Positions 23,201 to 31,620 of a stretch of 45,685 nt of DNA are shown here, piece by piece. Source of the stretch: Candidatus Omnitrophota bacterium. Lineage in GTDB: Bacteria > Omnitrophota > Gorgyraeia > Gygaellales > Profunditerraquicolaceae. The stretch covers positions 1 to 45,685 of the forward strand of contig JAQUAP010000002.1 of the NCBI GenBank assembly GCA_028687205.1, read 5' to 3'. The translations under genes were made by a program, and so were the position numbers. Position 1 is the stretch's first letter, and each line of letters opens with the position of its first letter. The notes below the pieces were generated by a model. It did no database searches and had not been told where the DNA came from. It saw only the letters and a program-made list of their open reading frames with translations.

Positions 23201-24023
23201 GTAATTGGCTTAAAGTGGCCTTTAGGGCCTTACGCTGCACAATCATATCGATAAGCCCATGCTCAAGTAAAAATTCTGAACGCTGGAATCCTGCAGGCAG
23301 TTTTTGCCTTATCGTCTGCTCGATGACCCTGGGGCCGGCGAATCCGATTAAAGCGCGGGGTTCGGCAATAATAATATCGCCCACTCCGGCAAAAGATGCC
23401 ATCACTCCGCCCATCGTAGGGTTAGTGAGCACGGAAATATATGGTAAGCCGGACCGATGGTGGCGGCTTAAAGCCGCGCAGGTCTTGGACATCTGCATAA
23501 GGCTGAGCATCCCCTCATACATCCTCGCCCCGCCCCCTGAGCCGGAAATAATAATGACGGGGAGTTTATTTTTAGTCCCGGCTTCAATAGCGCGGGTAAT
23601 CTTTTCTCCTACCACCGAACCCATCGAGCCCATAATGAAGCGCGAATCCGTAACCGCGATAATAGTCTTCTTGGCGTCCAGCGACCCTTCGCCTGATACC
23701 ACCGCGTCTCTCAGGCCTGTTGCCTGCTGGTCCTGGGAAAGCTTATCCTTATAAGTCTTGGGGCCTTTAAAATCCAAAGGGTCCGCGGAGAGCATATCCG
23801 CGTCATATTCCCGGAAGGTATCTTTATCCAGGAGCATATTTATCCTCTCGTAGGCGCCCAGAGAAAAATGATACCCGCACTTAGGGCAAACCTTAAAATT
23901 CTCTTCAATGGTTTTATTGTAGAGGACTTCCGCGCACTCCTCGCATTTGGTCCAGAGGCCGTCGGGTATCTCTCTTTTCTTTACCCTGACAATCGTATAT
24001 TTTGGCTTACCGAAGAGCGCCAT
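23184..24023 (-). CDS. accD: Acetyl-CoA carboxylase carboxyltransferase subunit beta
   Basis: A 279-residue AccD. The N-terminal zinc ribbon has CEEC and CPKC 18 residues apart. The crotonase-fold part includes DSRFIMGSMGSVVGEKI, the oxyanion-hole motif SGSGGARMYEG and PTMGGVMASFA. With AccA it transfers CO2 from biotin to acetyl-CoA in fatty-acid synthesis. The start codon abuts the DUF1015 stop. accA is not in the window. Confidence 0.96.
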   Translation of the reverse strand: MALFGKPKYTIVRVKKREIPDGLWTKCEECAEVLYNKTIEENFKVCPKCGYHFSLGAYERINMLLDKDTFREYDADMLSADPLDFKGPKTYKDKLSQDQQATGLRDAVVSGEGSLDAKKTIIAVTDSRFIMGSMGSVVGEKITRAIEAGTKNKLPVIIISGSGGGARMYEGMLSLMQMSKTCAALSRHHRSGLPYISVLTNPTMGGVMASFAGVGDIIIAEPRALIGFAGPRVIEQTIRQKLPAGFQRSEFLLEHGLIDMIVQRKALKATLSQLLDYLR

Positions 24024-25316
24024 TTACCTTACCCCCTCATCATGCTTGTTAATCACCAGGCCGGAGAGGACCTTGGGATAAAAATAGGTGGATTTTGCCG
24101 GCATTTTATTTCCGCTCAGGGCTACCGCCATAATCTGCTCAATTTTGACCGGGTTCAGGAAAAAGGCGATACTTAAACGGTCCTGATCCACCGCGGCGAT
24201 GAATTCTTCTGCGTTGGGGCTGTAGCTCAAATTATTTTTCTCTACCGAATCGTACCCCAGTATATCCTTAAAAATAATCTGGTTTAAAATAGCTACATCC
24301 AACGCGCGGTATTCTTTGGGCTTATCGCTGAGCAGCTTATCCAGGATTTTAATATTTTTTAGCCGTAAGAGCCAATATTTTTTATCCTTATACATCCCCA
24401 GGACATGTTCTGCGCGGCCGCCTTTCTCCATCAGGAAGAAAAAACGGGTTTTATCCTTAACCTCTTCAACATCAAAATAATTTTTTAACGCCGGGGTAAT
24501 CTGCTCCAAATTTACCGCCCGCTCTAATCTTAAGAGGCGGTGCAGGGGCAAGATGGAGAGCCCGCGCTGGTCGGTATTGGTAAAATAAGCCAGTGTATAA
24601 TTAAAACTTGCCTCCTCGGGAAATTCATCCCCGAGCTTTTGCTTCATCTCATCCCGGTAGGCGCAGGAAACCTCGTAGCGATGGTGGCCATCCGCGATAA
24701 AAGCCTCTTCCTTCTGCAGTCCTGACTGCAGCATATTTAATGCCTCGGGGGCATCTATCCTCCATACCCTATGGAGCGTCCCTGCGTTATCTTTCAGCTC
24801 TATAAAAGCCGGCTTATCTTTGGCGTATTGTTCGTATAAACGCTGGATAACCCGCTGGTTATCTTTAGTAATGATGAATACCGGGCTTAAATTAGCATTA
24901 ACCCTGCGCATAAGGTTTAAGCGGTCTTCTTTTGCCTCTATCCGCGTATGTTCGTGGCCGAATACCGGAGAGCCCCTGTCGCCAAGCCCCAAAAGCGCGA
25001 TCACCCCTAAACGGGTTTTCTTTTCTCCCTTGATATTGTAATGCTGGCTGTAAAAATATACCGCGCTCCTTGTATCCCGGATGAGTATTTTATTTTTAAG
25101 CCAATTCTCAAAAAGCAGGCCGGCCCGGGCGTATTTATCCTCGCCGGGAATATCTTTGCCTAAAAGTATATGGATATAATTATACGGGTTAAGATTATGG
25201 TAATAATCCTGCTGTAGAGGGGAAATCACATCATACGGGGGGCAGACTAAGGCAGACAGGTCTTTTAACTTCTGCTGATTATAAAAAACCGCCTTGAAGG
25301 GCTTAATCTTTATCAT
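24024..25316 (-). CDS. DUF1015 family protein
   Basis: A 430-residue protein. It begins IKIKPFKAVFYN, followed by ALVCPPYDVIS, VFGHEHTRIEAKEDRL, EEAFIADGHHRYEVSCAYRDE and LPLHRLL, all typical of DUF1015. The conserved ADGHHRY looks like an active site. Members often occur near serine/phosphoglycerate metabolism genes, but I know of no settled reaction. It lies 6 bases after fmdB and directly before accD. Confidence 0.88.
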   Translation of the reverse strand: MIKIKPFKAVFYNQQKLKDLSALVCPPYDVISPLQQDYYHNLNPYNYIHILLGKDIPGEDKYARAGLLFENWLKNKILIRDTRSAVYFYSQHYNIKGEKKTRLGVIALLGLGDRGSPVFGHEHTRIEAKEDRLNLMRRVNANLSPVFIITKDNQRVIQRLYEQYAKDKPAFIELKDNAGTLHRVWRIDAPEALNMLQSGLQKEEAFIADGHHRYEVSCAYRDEMKQKLGDEFPEEASFNYTLAYFTNTDQRGLSILPLHRLLRLERAVNLEQITPALKNYFDVEEVKDKTRFFFLMEKGGRAEHVLGMYKDKKYWLLRLKNIKILDKLLSDKPKEYRALDVAILNQIIFKDILGYDSVEKNNLSYSPNAEEFIAAVDQDRLSIAFFLNPVKIEQIMAVALSGNKMPAKSTYFYPKVLSGLVINKHDEGVR

Positions 25317-25322
25317 TGTTTA

Positions 25323-25592
25323 TCAGCGGGCATGCGGACAATTGCTGCAACCTGTATTTTTAGCAGGACACGCAGCGGGCTTCTCTTTAGAAGGGGCATT
25401 CTTGGTTGAAGGCTTGCGGTAATCAGTAGCATAGAACCCTGAACCTTTAAAGATTATACCCGAGCCGCCTCCGATAAGCCTGTCTATTTTCTTATGGCAT
25501 TTGGGGCATTTTTCAATAGGCTTATCGGTGATCTTTTGAAATATATCAAAAACCTTGTTGCAATTCTTGCATTCGTATTCATAGGTGGGCAT
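25323..25592 (-). CDS. FmdB family zinc-ribbon protein
   Basis: An 89-residue protein starting MPTYEYECKNCNKVFD, with CPKC later, the FmdB regulatory-protein signature (single zinc ribbon). The tail is rich in Cys (CPAKNTGCSNC) and adds a possible second metal site. Function is unknown for most members. It follows dnaJ by 3 bases, so it belongs to the heat-shock transcript. Confidence 0.9.
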   Translation of the reverse strand: MPTYEYECKNCNKVFDIFQKITDKPIEKCPKCHKKIDRLIGGGSGIIFKGSGFYATDYRKPSTKNAPSKEKPAACPAKNTGCSNCPHAR

Positions 25593-25595
25593 CTA

Positions 25596-26708
25596 TTACT
25601 CCTTATTAAGGCGCGCGAACTCTTCCATCAGCCTGCGCTGTTCTGAAGTAAGCCGTTTAGGGATCTCTACGCCTATCCTGACTAATTCATCCCCTATATC
25701 CCGGCCATGTAAATCCGGTATCCCTTTAGCTTTAAGCCTGAAAATGCTTCCGGGTTGGGTACCCGCGGGTATTTTCATATCCACCCTGCCGCTTAGCGTA
25801 GGGACAATAATCTCTCCGCCTAATACAGCCTTACCCAAGTTTACATTTATCTCGATAAATATATCATTACCGTGCCTCTGAAAAACAGAGTGCGGCATTA
25901 TCTCTATAATGACATATAAATCCCCTTTTGAGGCTGCCCCTGTTTCGCCTTCACCGCGCACCCTTAAGTTAGAACCGGTATCTACCCCCGCCGGAATCTT
26001 AACTTTTATCTTACGCGTTATCTTGCTTCTCCCTTCGCCGCGGCATTCAGGGCAGGGAGATTGTATTACCGCGCCTCCTCCGGAACAGCGCGGACAGGTC
26101 TGTTGTATATAGAAACCTCTTGAACCGGCTACCGTATGCCCTGAGCCTTTACATTGAGGGCAGGTAGTTTTCCTGGTCCCGGGCCTGGCGCCTGTCCCTG
26201 AGCAAACAGGACAGGTTTCGTAGCGCGGCACAGTGATGGTTTTTTCCGTGCCTGTAGCTGCCTCTTCTAAAGTTATACTAACGGAAATCTGCAGGTCTCT
26301 TCCCCTGCGCCGGCTGCCGGAAGCCCGGCCTGACCTGCCGCCAAAAAAATCATAGCCTAAATCGCTGAATATCTCATCAAAGAGCCCTCCGCCCAGCCCA
26401 AAGTCACCCAGGTCCTGAAAGACGCTGCTAAAATCCGCTCCTTTAAAGATATCTTCCTGGGCGTATTTCTGGTCTATGCCGGCGTGGCCGTACTGGTCAT
26501 ATAAAGCGCGTTTATTGGTATCCGAAAGAACGGCGTAAGCTTCGGAGATATCCTTGAATTTCTCTTCCGCTTCTTTTTTCTGCTCATGCGGCACGCGGTC
26601 AGGGTGGAATTTTAAAGCCAGTTCCCGGTAAGCTTTTTTTATCTCATCCAGGCTGGCATTTTTATGCACACCCAGTATTTCATAATAATCACGCTTAGCA
26701 GCCGCCAT
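25596..26708 (-). CDS. dnaJ: Chaperone DnaJ
   Basis: A 370-residue type I J-protein. The J domain (about 5-70) has the HPD motif in KFHPDRVP, followed by a Gly/Phe-rich linker. The zinc domain has four CxxCxGxG repeats, starting CPVCSGTG, CPQCKGSG, CPRCSGGG and CPECRGEG. The C-terminal substrate-binding domains follow. It stimulates the DnaK ATPase and delivers unfolded clients. Its start overlaps the dnaK stop (TAATG). Confidence 0.97.
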   Translation of the reverse strand: MAAAKRDYYEILGVHKNASLDEIKKAYRELALKFHPDRVPHEQKKEAEEKFKDISEAYAVLSDTNKRALYDQYGHAGIDQKYAQEDIFKGADFSSVFQDLGDFGLGGGLFDEIFSDLGYDFFGGRSGRASGSRRRGRDLQISVSITLEEAATGTEKTITVPRYETCPVCSGTGARPGTRKTTCPQCKGSGHTVAGSRGFYIQQTCPRCSGGGAVIQSPCPECRGEGRSKITRKIKVKIPAGVDTGSNLRVRGEGETGAASKGDLYVIIEIMPHSVFQRHGNDIFIEINVNLGKAVLGGEIIVPTLSGRVDMKIPAGTQPGSIFRLKAKGIPDLHGRDIGDELVRIGVEIPKRLTSEQRRLMEEFARLNKE

Positions 26709-28594
26709 TATTTTTTATCGCCATCCTCTTCTTTAAAGTCGGCGTCGATAATATCTTCTTTTTTACCCTCTTTAGGCTCTTCGGAAGCCTGGCCCTGGCC
26801 GGCATCCGCGCCGCCTTGCGCCTGCTGCGACTGCTGCTTGCTGGAAGCCTGTTTATAAATCTCTTCTGCGAGTTTATGTGACGCGCGGCTCAAGTCTTCC
26901 ATTCCTTTTTTAATCCTTTCCACGTTCTTATCCTTGATCGCGGCTTTTAAATCATTGGCCTTGGCTTCAATATCGGCGCGCTCAGCCTGGCTTACTTTAT
27001 CGCCGTAGTCCTTAAGGGATTTTTCAGTGGCGTAAACCAGGTTATCCGCCTGATTGATAGTCTCTACTTCTTCTCTCTTTTTGCTGTCTTCGGCGGCAAA
27101 CTTTTCCGCGTCCCTGACCATCTTATCGATTTCTTCCTGGGAAAGTTTTTTAGGAGCGGTGATGCGGATAGACTGCTCCTTGCCCGTACCTAAATCTTTG
27201 GCGGAAACATGCACAATGCCGTTAGCATCAATGTCAAAGCTGACTTCCACCTGCGGGACGCCGCGGGGCGCGGCGGGGATCCCCACTAAATCAAACCTGC
27301 CCAGCTCTACATTGCCATCCGCCATCTGCCGCTCGCCCTGTAATACGCGTATGGTTACCGCGGTCTGGTTATCCGCGGCCGTCGAGAAAATCTGGCTCTT
27401 CCTGGTCGGGATAGTCGTATTCCTCTCGATGAGCTTGGTATTGACTCCGCCTAAAGTCTCGATACCGAGGGATAAGGGCGTGACGTCAAGGAGCAGTACA
27501 TCTTTCATGTCGCCCTTGATGATTGCCGCCTGGATTGCCGCGCCTAAAGCCACGCACTCCATCGGGTCAACGCCGCGCTCAATCTTCTTTCCCACATAGT
27601 CTTCGACAAATTTCTGGACGATCGGCATACGCGTCGGGCCGCCCACCATGATAATACGGTCAATATCTTTGGCGGTTAATTTCGCGTCGCCGATTGCCTG
27701 CTCCATAGGATGTTTGCACCGGTCAATTATAGGGGAAACAAGGTCTTCTAATTTTGCGCGGGTAATGGACATCGTCAAATGCTTGGGGCCTTGAGCATCC
27801 GCGGTAATAAACGGCAGGTTGATGTCCGTGCTTACCGTCGAGGACAATTCAATCTTGGCTTTTTCCGCTGCTTCGCGCACTCTCTGCACCGCCATCTTGT
27901 CATTCATCAGGTCTATCCCGGTCTCGCGCTTAAATTGCCCGGCGATATACTCAAGCAAAACCTTGTCCATATCCGTGCCGCCTAATTGCGTATCGCCTGA
28001 AGTAGATTTTACTTCAAAGACACCCTGGGCCATCTCCATAATCGTAACATCAAGCGTGCCGCCGCCTAAATCAAAGACCATAATCTTTTGCTCTTTCCCG
28101 GCCTTCTCCAAGCCATAAGCCAGGCAGGCAGCCGTAGGTTCATTAATGATACGCAGGACTTTTAACCCGGCAATCTCTCCGGCATCCTTGGTTGCCTGGC
28201 GCTGGTTATCATCAAAATACGCGGGGCAGGTAATCACTACCTCTTCAACCTTATCTCCCAGGTAGCTTTCAGCATCCTGTTTAATCTTCTGCAAGATAAA
28301 TGCCGATATCTGCTGCGGCGTATATTCCTTGCCTAAGACTTTAAATTTAAAATCTGTCCCCATCTTACGCTTGGCTGCCTGGATCGTGCCTTCGGCATTG
28401 ATCGCTGCCTGGCGCCTTGCCGGCTCACCGACCAGACGCTGGCCGTCCTTGGTAAAAGCAACGTAAGAAGGGAAGGCCTTGCCGGAAGCAACGCCCGCGC
28501 CTTCAGCCGAGGGGATGATCACCGGCCTTCCGCCTTCCATAACTGCTGCCGCTGAGTTTGATGTCCCTAAGTCAATACCGATAACTTTAGCCAT
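26708..28594 (-). CDS. dnaK: Chaperone DnaK (Hsp70)
   Basis: A 628-residue Hsp70: IGIDLGTSNSAAAV, VITCPAYFDDNQRQATKDAG, IINEPTAACLAYGL, FDLGGGTLDVT and IMVGGPTRMPIVQ in the ATPase domain; DVTPLSLGIETLGG at the linker. A flexible Gln/Gly/Ala-rich tail ends in IIDADFKEE, like the conserved bacterial C-terminal motif. The N-terminal region (SNSAAAVMEGGRPVIIPSAEG) is close to archaeal and actinobacterial forms rather than E. coli. It has a strong AGGAGG site and overlaps grpE by 8 bases. Confidence 0.98.
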   Translation of the reverse strand: MAKVIGIDLGTSNSAAAVMEGGRPVIIPSAEGAGVASGKAFPSYVAFTKDGQRLVGEPARRQAAINAEGTIQAAKRKMGTDFKFKVLGKEYTPQQISAFILQKIKQDAESYLGDKVEEVVITCPAYFDDNQRQATKDAGEIAGLKVLRIINEPTAACLAYGLEKAGKEQKIMVFDLGGGTLDVTIMEMAQGVFEVKSTSGDTQLGGTDMDKVLLEYIAGQFKRETGIDLMNDKMAVQRVREAAEKAKIELSSTVSTDINLPFITADAQGPKHLTMSITRAKLEDLVSPIIDRCKHPMEQAIGDAKLTAKDIDRIIMVGGPTRMPIVQKFVEDYVGKKIERGVDPMECVALGAAIQAAIIKGDMKDVLLLDVTPLSLGIETLGGVNTKLIERNTTIPTRKSQIFSTAADNQTAVTIRVLQGERQMADGNVELGRFDLVGIPAAPRGVPQVEVSFDIDANGIVHVSAKDLGTGKEQSIRITAPKKLSQEEIDKMVRDAEKFAAEDSKKREEVETINQADNLVYATEKSLKDYGDKVSQAERADIEAKANDLKAAIKDKNVERIKKGMEDLSRASHKLAEEIYKQASSKQQSQQAQGGADAGQGQASEEPKEGKKEDIIDADFKEEDGDKK

Positions 28595-29120
28595 GGCTAA
28601 CCTCCTGTTTTTTAGAAACTTTAACTTTCGCCGTCCTGATTACCCTGTCATTCAACAAATAACCCTTTTGTAATTCCTCTACTACCGTATGTTCAGGCAA
28701 GTCTTTATCTTCAACTTGCAATAATGCTTCATGATAGTGGGGGTCAAATAACTTTCCCGCTGCCTCAATAGGCCTGACTCCGTATTCTTTAAGCATCTCG
28801 TAAAGGTGGGCCAAAATCATCTCCACTCCTTTGAGAAACCCGCTTAAATCCTGCTCCTTGGTTTCGGCCAGGCTTACACTGCGCTCTAAATCATCCAGGA
28901 CATTCAATAATTCTAAGATAATTCCTTCGTTGGCGAATTTTACAAAATCCTGTTTTTCCCTTTCCAGGCGCTTACGCGTATTTTCAAAGTCCGCCTGTAA
29001 ACGTAAGACCTGACCTGAAAGCTCCTTTACTTTAGCCGCTTCTTCTTTTAATTTCAGGTACTCGCCTTCCTTCAGAGAGACTGTCTTCTCTTCTTTATTA
29101 TCCTGCTTATGTTCATTCAT
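28587..29120 (-). CDS. grpE: Nucleotide exchange factor GrpE
   Basis: A 177-residue protein: N-terminal coiled coil (LKEEAAKVKELSGQVLRLQADFENTRKRLE), then GVEMILAHLYEMLKEYGVRPIEAAGKLFDPHYHEAL and the C-terminal beta domain ending GYLLNDRVIRTAKVKVSK. It releases ADP from DnaK and acts as a thermosensor. The start overlaps the hrcA stop by 4 bases. Confidence 0.96.
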   Translation of the reverse strand: MNEHKQDNKEEKTVSLKEGEYLKLKEEAAKVKELSGQVLRLQADFENTRKRLEREKQDFVKFANEGIILELLNVLDDLERSVSLAETKEQDLSGFLKGVEMILAHLYEMLKEYGVRPIEAAGKLFDPHYHEALLQVEDKDLPEHTVVEELQKGYLLNDRVIRTAKVKVSKKQEVSHG

Positions 29121-29860
29121 TGCTCGATATTCTCCAAAGCCTGGCTTAACACCTCTGAAATATACCCCAGCGCCGGTATAATGTGGCTATATTCCATGCG
29201 CACCGGGCCTAAGACTGCCAGGCGTCCCTGCGGTTTATTTTTACGGCGATAGCTTGAAACAACCAAAGAGCAATTCTCCATTTCCGGCCTGCCTGACTCA
29301 TGGCCTATATAGACCTTGACCGGATCATTAAAATCACGGTTGATAATCGCTAAAAGGCCCTGCTTATCCTCGATAAGTTCAATCAGCAGCTTGATCTTAC
29401 GGGTATCCTTAAATTCCGGCTGGTCTAAGATGCGGCTTAACCCCTTATAAAACATTTTATCCTGCCATCCTAAAAAGGAGACGATGCCGGCATAATGCGT
29501 AATCTGGGAGATTAATTCAGACGTCTCTTCCAGCGCGTCCTCCAGGCGCCTGATCTCCTTTTTGAATTCGCCGATAATATTGTTCTTTTCTTCTTCCAGG
29601 AGGCTCATCTGCGCAACGAGGAAATCAACGTAATAACGGTAGCCTTTATCTGTGGGGATCCTTCCTCCGGAAGTATGTGGATGGGTAAGATAGCCCGTAT
29701 CCTCAAGCTCCGCGAAGATATTCCTGATCGTGGCCGGGCTTAAATCAAAATACTCTGCGATATCTTCGGAAGCAACAGGATTGGCTTGCCGGATATGCTT
29801 ATCAATTGTCGCGCTTAAGACCGCTCTCCTTCTTGAATCATGGTCAACATTCTTTACCAT
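29117..29860 (-). CDS. hrcA: Heat-inducible transcription repressor HrcA, short form
   Basis: The N-terminal winged-helix domain is complete (SPATIRNIFAELEDTGYL, HPHTSGGRIPTDKGYRYYVD). C-terminal hallmarks are also present (YKGLSRILDQPEF, SLVVSSYRR, LAVLGPVRMEYSHIIPALGYI). The length is 247 residues against about 340 for the usual protein. Between THYAGIV and FYKGL, about 90-100 residues holding the inserted dimerisation domain and part of the GAF-like fold are missing. The reading frame is intact, so this is a compact variant. HrcA binds CIRCE; an operator lies 87 bases upstream. Confidence 0.93.
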   Translation of the reverse strand: MVKNVDHDSRRRAVLSATIDKHIRQANPVASEDIAEYFDLSPATIRNIFAELEDTGYLTHPHTSGGRIPTDKGYRYYVDFLVAQMSLLEEEKNNIIGEFKKEIRRLEDALEETSELISQITHYAGIVSFLGWQDKMFYKGLSRILDQPEFKDTRKIKLLIELIEDKQGLLAIINRDFNDPVKVYIGHESGRPEMENCSLVVSSYRRKNKPQGRLAVLGPVRMEYSHIIPALGYISEVLSQALENIEQ

Positions 29861-29908
29861 CTAAATCGCTTCTCCCAGCGTCTTAAAGTTAGTTGATGCC
29901 AAAACATA

Positions 29909-29936
29909 ATTTTAACATAATTTGCCCCTTTGTAAA
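29909..29936 (-). promoter_or_regulatory. sigma-70 promoter for hrcA-grpE-dnaK-dnaJ
   Basis: On the minus strand TTTACA (29931-29936) and TAAAAT (29909-29914) are 16 bases apart, about 50 bases before the hrcA start codon. The CIRCE operator ends 10 bases upstream of the -35 hexamer. Confidence 0.55.
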
Positions 29937-29946
29937 GATGAAACTT

Positions 29947-29973
29947 TTAGCGCTTGGACCTGAAGAGTGCTAA
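29947..29973. promoter_or_regulatory. CIRCE operator (HrcA binding site)
   Basis: The plus strand reads TTAGCGCTT, nine spacer bases, GAGTGCTAA. The right arm matches the CIRCE consensus (TTAGCACTC-N9-GAGTGCTAA) exactly and the left arm at 7 of 9 positions. It lies between the hspR-like gene and hrcA, and predicts HrcA autorepression and control of grpE-dnaK-dnaJ. Confidence 0.9.
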
Positions 29974-29989
29974 TTAAAAGGTAAAAAAA

Positions 29990-30250
29990 TTATTCCTCTT
30001 CTTTGGCGATGATTATTTTGATACCGTGGATGTTTACGTGTTTATCTTCCATCAGATAATGTACGTATTCAAGCCTCCTTATATCCTTAAGCGAATAAAG
30101 CCTGCTTTTTTTACCGATTCTTTTGGGGCGCACGATACCTGCCTTATCCAGCTGGCGCAGGGTCCAGACAGGTAAACTCACTAACCTACTCACCACACTG
30201 ATAACATAAACCGGCTCATCCTGGCTGATTTGGATATCAAATAGAGGCAT
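29990..30250 (-). CDS. HspR-like MerR family regulator
   Basis: An 86-residue protein that is little more than a MerR DNA-binding domain: EPVYVISVVSRLVSLPVWTLRQLDKAGIVRPKR followed by SRLYSLKDIRRLEYVHYLMEDKHVNIHGIK. The segment around the recognition helix and the VNIHGI stretch are characteristic of HspR/GlnR-type MerR proteins. In actinobacteria HspR represses dnaK through HAIR sites with DnaK as co-repressor. Its place directly before the dnaK operon supports this role. I found no clear HAIR inverted repeat (CTTGAGT-N7-ACTCAAG) here. The start has a strong GGAGGAGG site. A good promoter lies about 50 bases upstream. Confidence 0.85.
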   Translation of the reverse strand: MPLFDIQISQDEPVYVISVVSRLVSLPVWTLRQLDKAGIVRPKRIGKKSRLYSLKDIRRLEYVHYLMEDKHVNIHGIKIIIAKEEE

Positions 30251-30303
30251 GCCTCCTCCTTAGCCTGCCTGGTTTTATACGGGCTATCTTCATTTATAGT
30301 TAA

Positions 30304-30332
30304 TATATAACATATAATGACTATTTTGTCAA
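30304..30332 (-). promoter_or_regulatory. sigma-70 promoter for the hspR-like gene
   Basis: On the minus strand a perfect TTGACA (30327-30332) and TATATA (30304-30309) are 17 bases apart in the AT-rich gap after hflX. Confidence 0.65.
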
Positions 30333-30369
30333 GTATATTTAATAATTTTTATTAAATATTCTAATAGAT

Positions 30370-31620
30370 TTACCCTATTTCTTTATTTTGTAATAAGTTA
30401 TGATAAAGTATTTTTGGTAAATTAACCTTTACTTTTACGCCTTCTTGTAGATATTTTATACTCTCAACCTTCCCTTGCCGGTAGAATAAATCTATGATAT
30501 CCATCCGGCTATGCGGGATTAAAACTTCCACCTGGAGCATCCTTCCGGAAAAATTCTCCTGTATTTCCGTAAGTAAAATATCCAGGTTTATTCTAAACTT
30601 AGCCGATAGCGTTACCGGCCTGGGGAAATCCCGCTTTAATTTTTCCAGCCACATTTTATCATCTAACAGGTCTATTTTATTTAAAGCCGTAATCATAGGC
30701 TTATCTTCTATCCCCAGCTCTTCTAATAACGCGCATACCGCTTTATTATGCTCATAGACATAAGGATGGCTGGCGTCTAAAACATGGATTAAAAGATCCG
30801 CCTGCACCACCTCTTCTAGGGTAGCCTTGAACGCTTCAATAAGCTGATGCGGCAGATCGCGCAGGAATCCTACGGTGTCGGAGATAACCACATTTTCGCC
30901 ATTGGGTAACTGGGTATTTTTAGACAAAGGGTCAAGCGTAGTAAAAGGGCTGGCTGATACAGTTTGCCCCGCATTAGTAAGGGCGTTTAGCAGCGTGGAT
31001 TTTCCGCTGCTCGTATAACCGACAAGCGCTATCGCAGGAAGGGCATTCTCTTTTCTTTTTTTACGCATAACCGTACGGTGCAGCATCAATCCCTTCAAAT
31101 CAACTTTTAAACTGTCTATTCTTTTCCTGATCCGCCTCCTGTCTACCTCCAGTTTTTGTTCCCCCGGGCCGCGCGTGCCGATGCCGCCGCCTAAACGCGA
31201 AAGGAGAATACCTTTACCCACGAGCCTGGGCATAAGGTATTGCAGCTGGGCAAGCTCAACCTGGAGTTTACCTTCGGGGCTCTTGGCGCGCCGGGCGAAT
31301 ATATCCAGGATAAGCTGGGTGCGGTCAATGGTCTTTTTACCGATAAGCTCTTCTAAGTTACGTTGCTGGGTGCCGGAAAGGTCATGGCTGAAGATAATCG
31401 TATCCGCGTTTTCTTCCTGGGCAATTAAACTTAATTCTTCGGCCTTGCCTTTTCCGATGAGAAAATTGGGCGTGGGCTTATCGCAAGAACAGCTAATATT
31501 ATCCACCGCCTCTACGCTGCAGGCAGAGACCAGCTCCTCTAACTCAGCCGCGGAATCTTCCATCCGCCACTTTTCCTTATCCTGTTTAAATTCTATAGTA
31601 ACTAATAAAGCCCTTTCCAT
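30370..31620 (-). CDS. hflX: Ribosome-associated GTPase HflX
   Basis: A 416-residue GTPase. The N-terminal HflX domain (NADTIIFSHDLSGTQQRNLEE, TQLILDIFARRAKSPEGKLQVELAQL, LGGGIGTRGPGE) precedes the G domain: G1 VGYTSSGKSTLLNAL, G3 DTVGFLRDLPHQLI, G4 NKID. HflX splits stalled 70S ribosomes under heat stress. It overlaps miaA by 19 bases, as the two are often neighbours, and stands just before the heat-shock genes. Confidence 0.96.
   Translation of the reverse strand: MERALLVTIEFKQDKEKWRMEDSAAELEELVSACSVEAVDNISCSCDKPTPNFLIGKGKAEELSLIAQEENADTIIFSHDLSGTQQRNLEELIGKKTIDRTQLILDIFARRAKSPEGKLQVELAQLQYLMPRLVGKGILLSRLGGGIGTRGPGEQKLEVDRRRIRKRIDSLKVDLKGLMLHRTVMRKKRKENALPAIALVGYTSSGKSTLLNALTNAGQTVSASPFTTLDPLSKNTQLPNGENVVISDTVGFLRDLPHQLIEAFKATLEEVVQADLLIHVLDASHPYVYEHNKAVCALLEELGIEDKPMITALNKIDLLDDKMWLEKLKRDFPRPVTLSAKFRINLDILLTEIQENFSGRMLQVEVLIPHSRMDIIDLFYRQGKVESIKYLQEGVKVKVNLPKILYHNLLQNKEIG

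Noticed and set aside
30251..30369. HAIR operator for the HspR-like protein
   Set aside because: I searched this gap and the hrcA upstream region by eye and found no convincing CTTGAGT-N7-ACTCAAG inverted repeat; only AT-rich promoter sequence.
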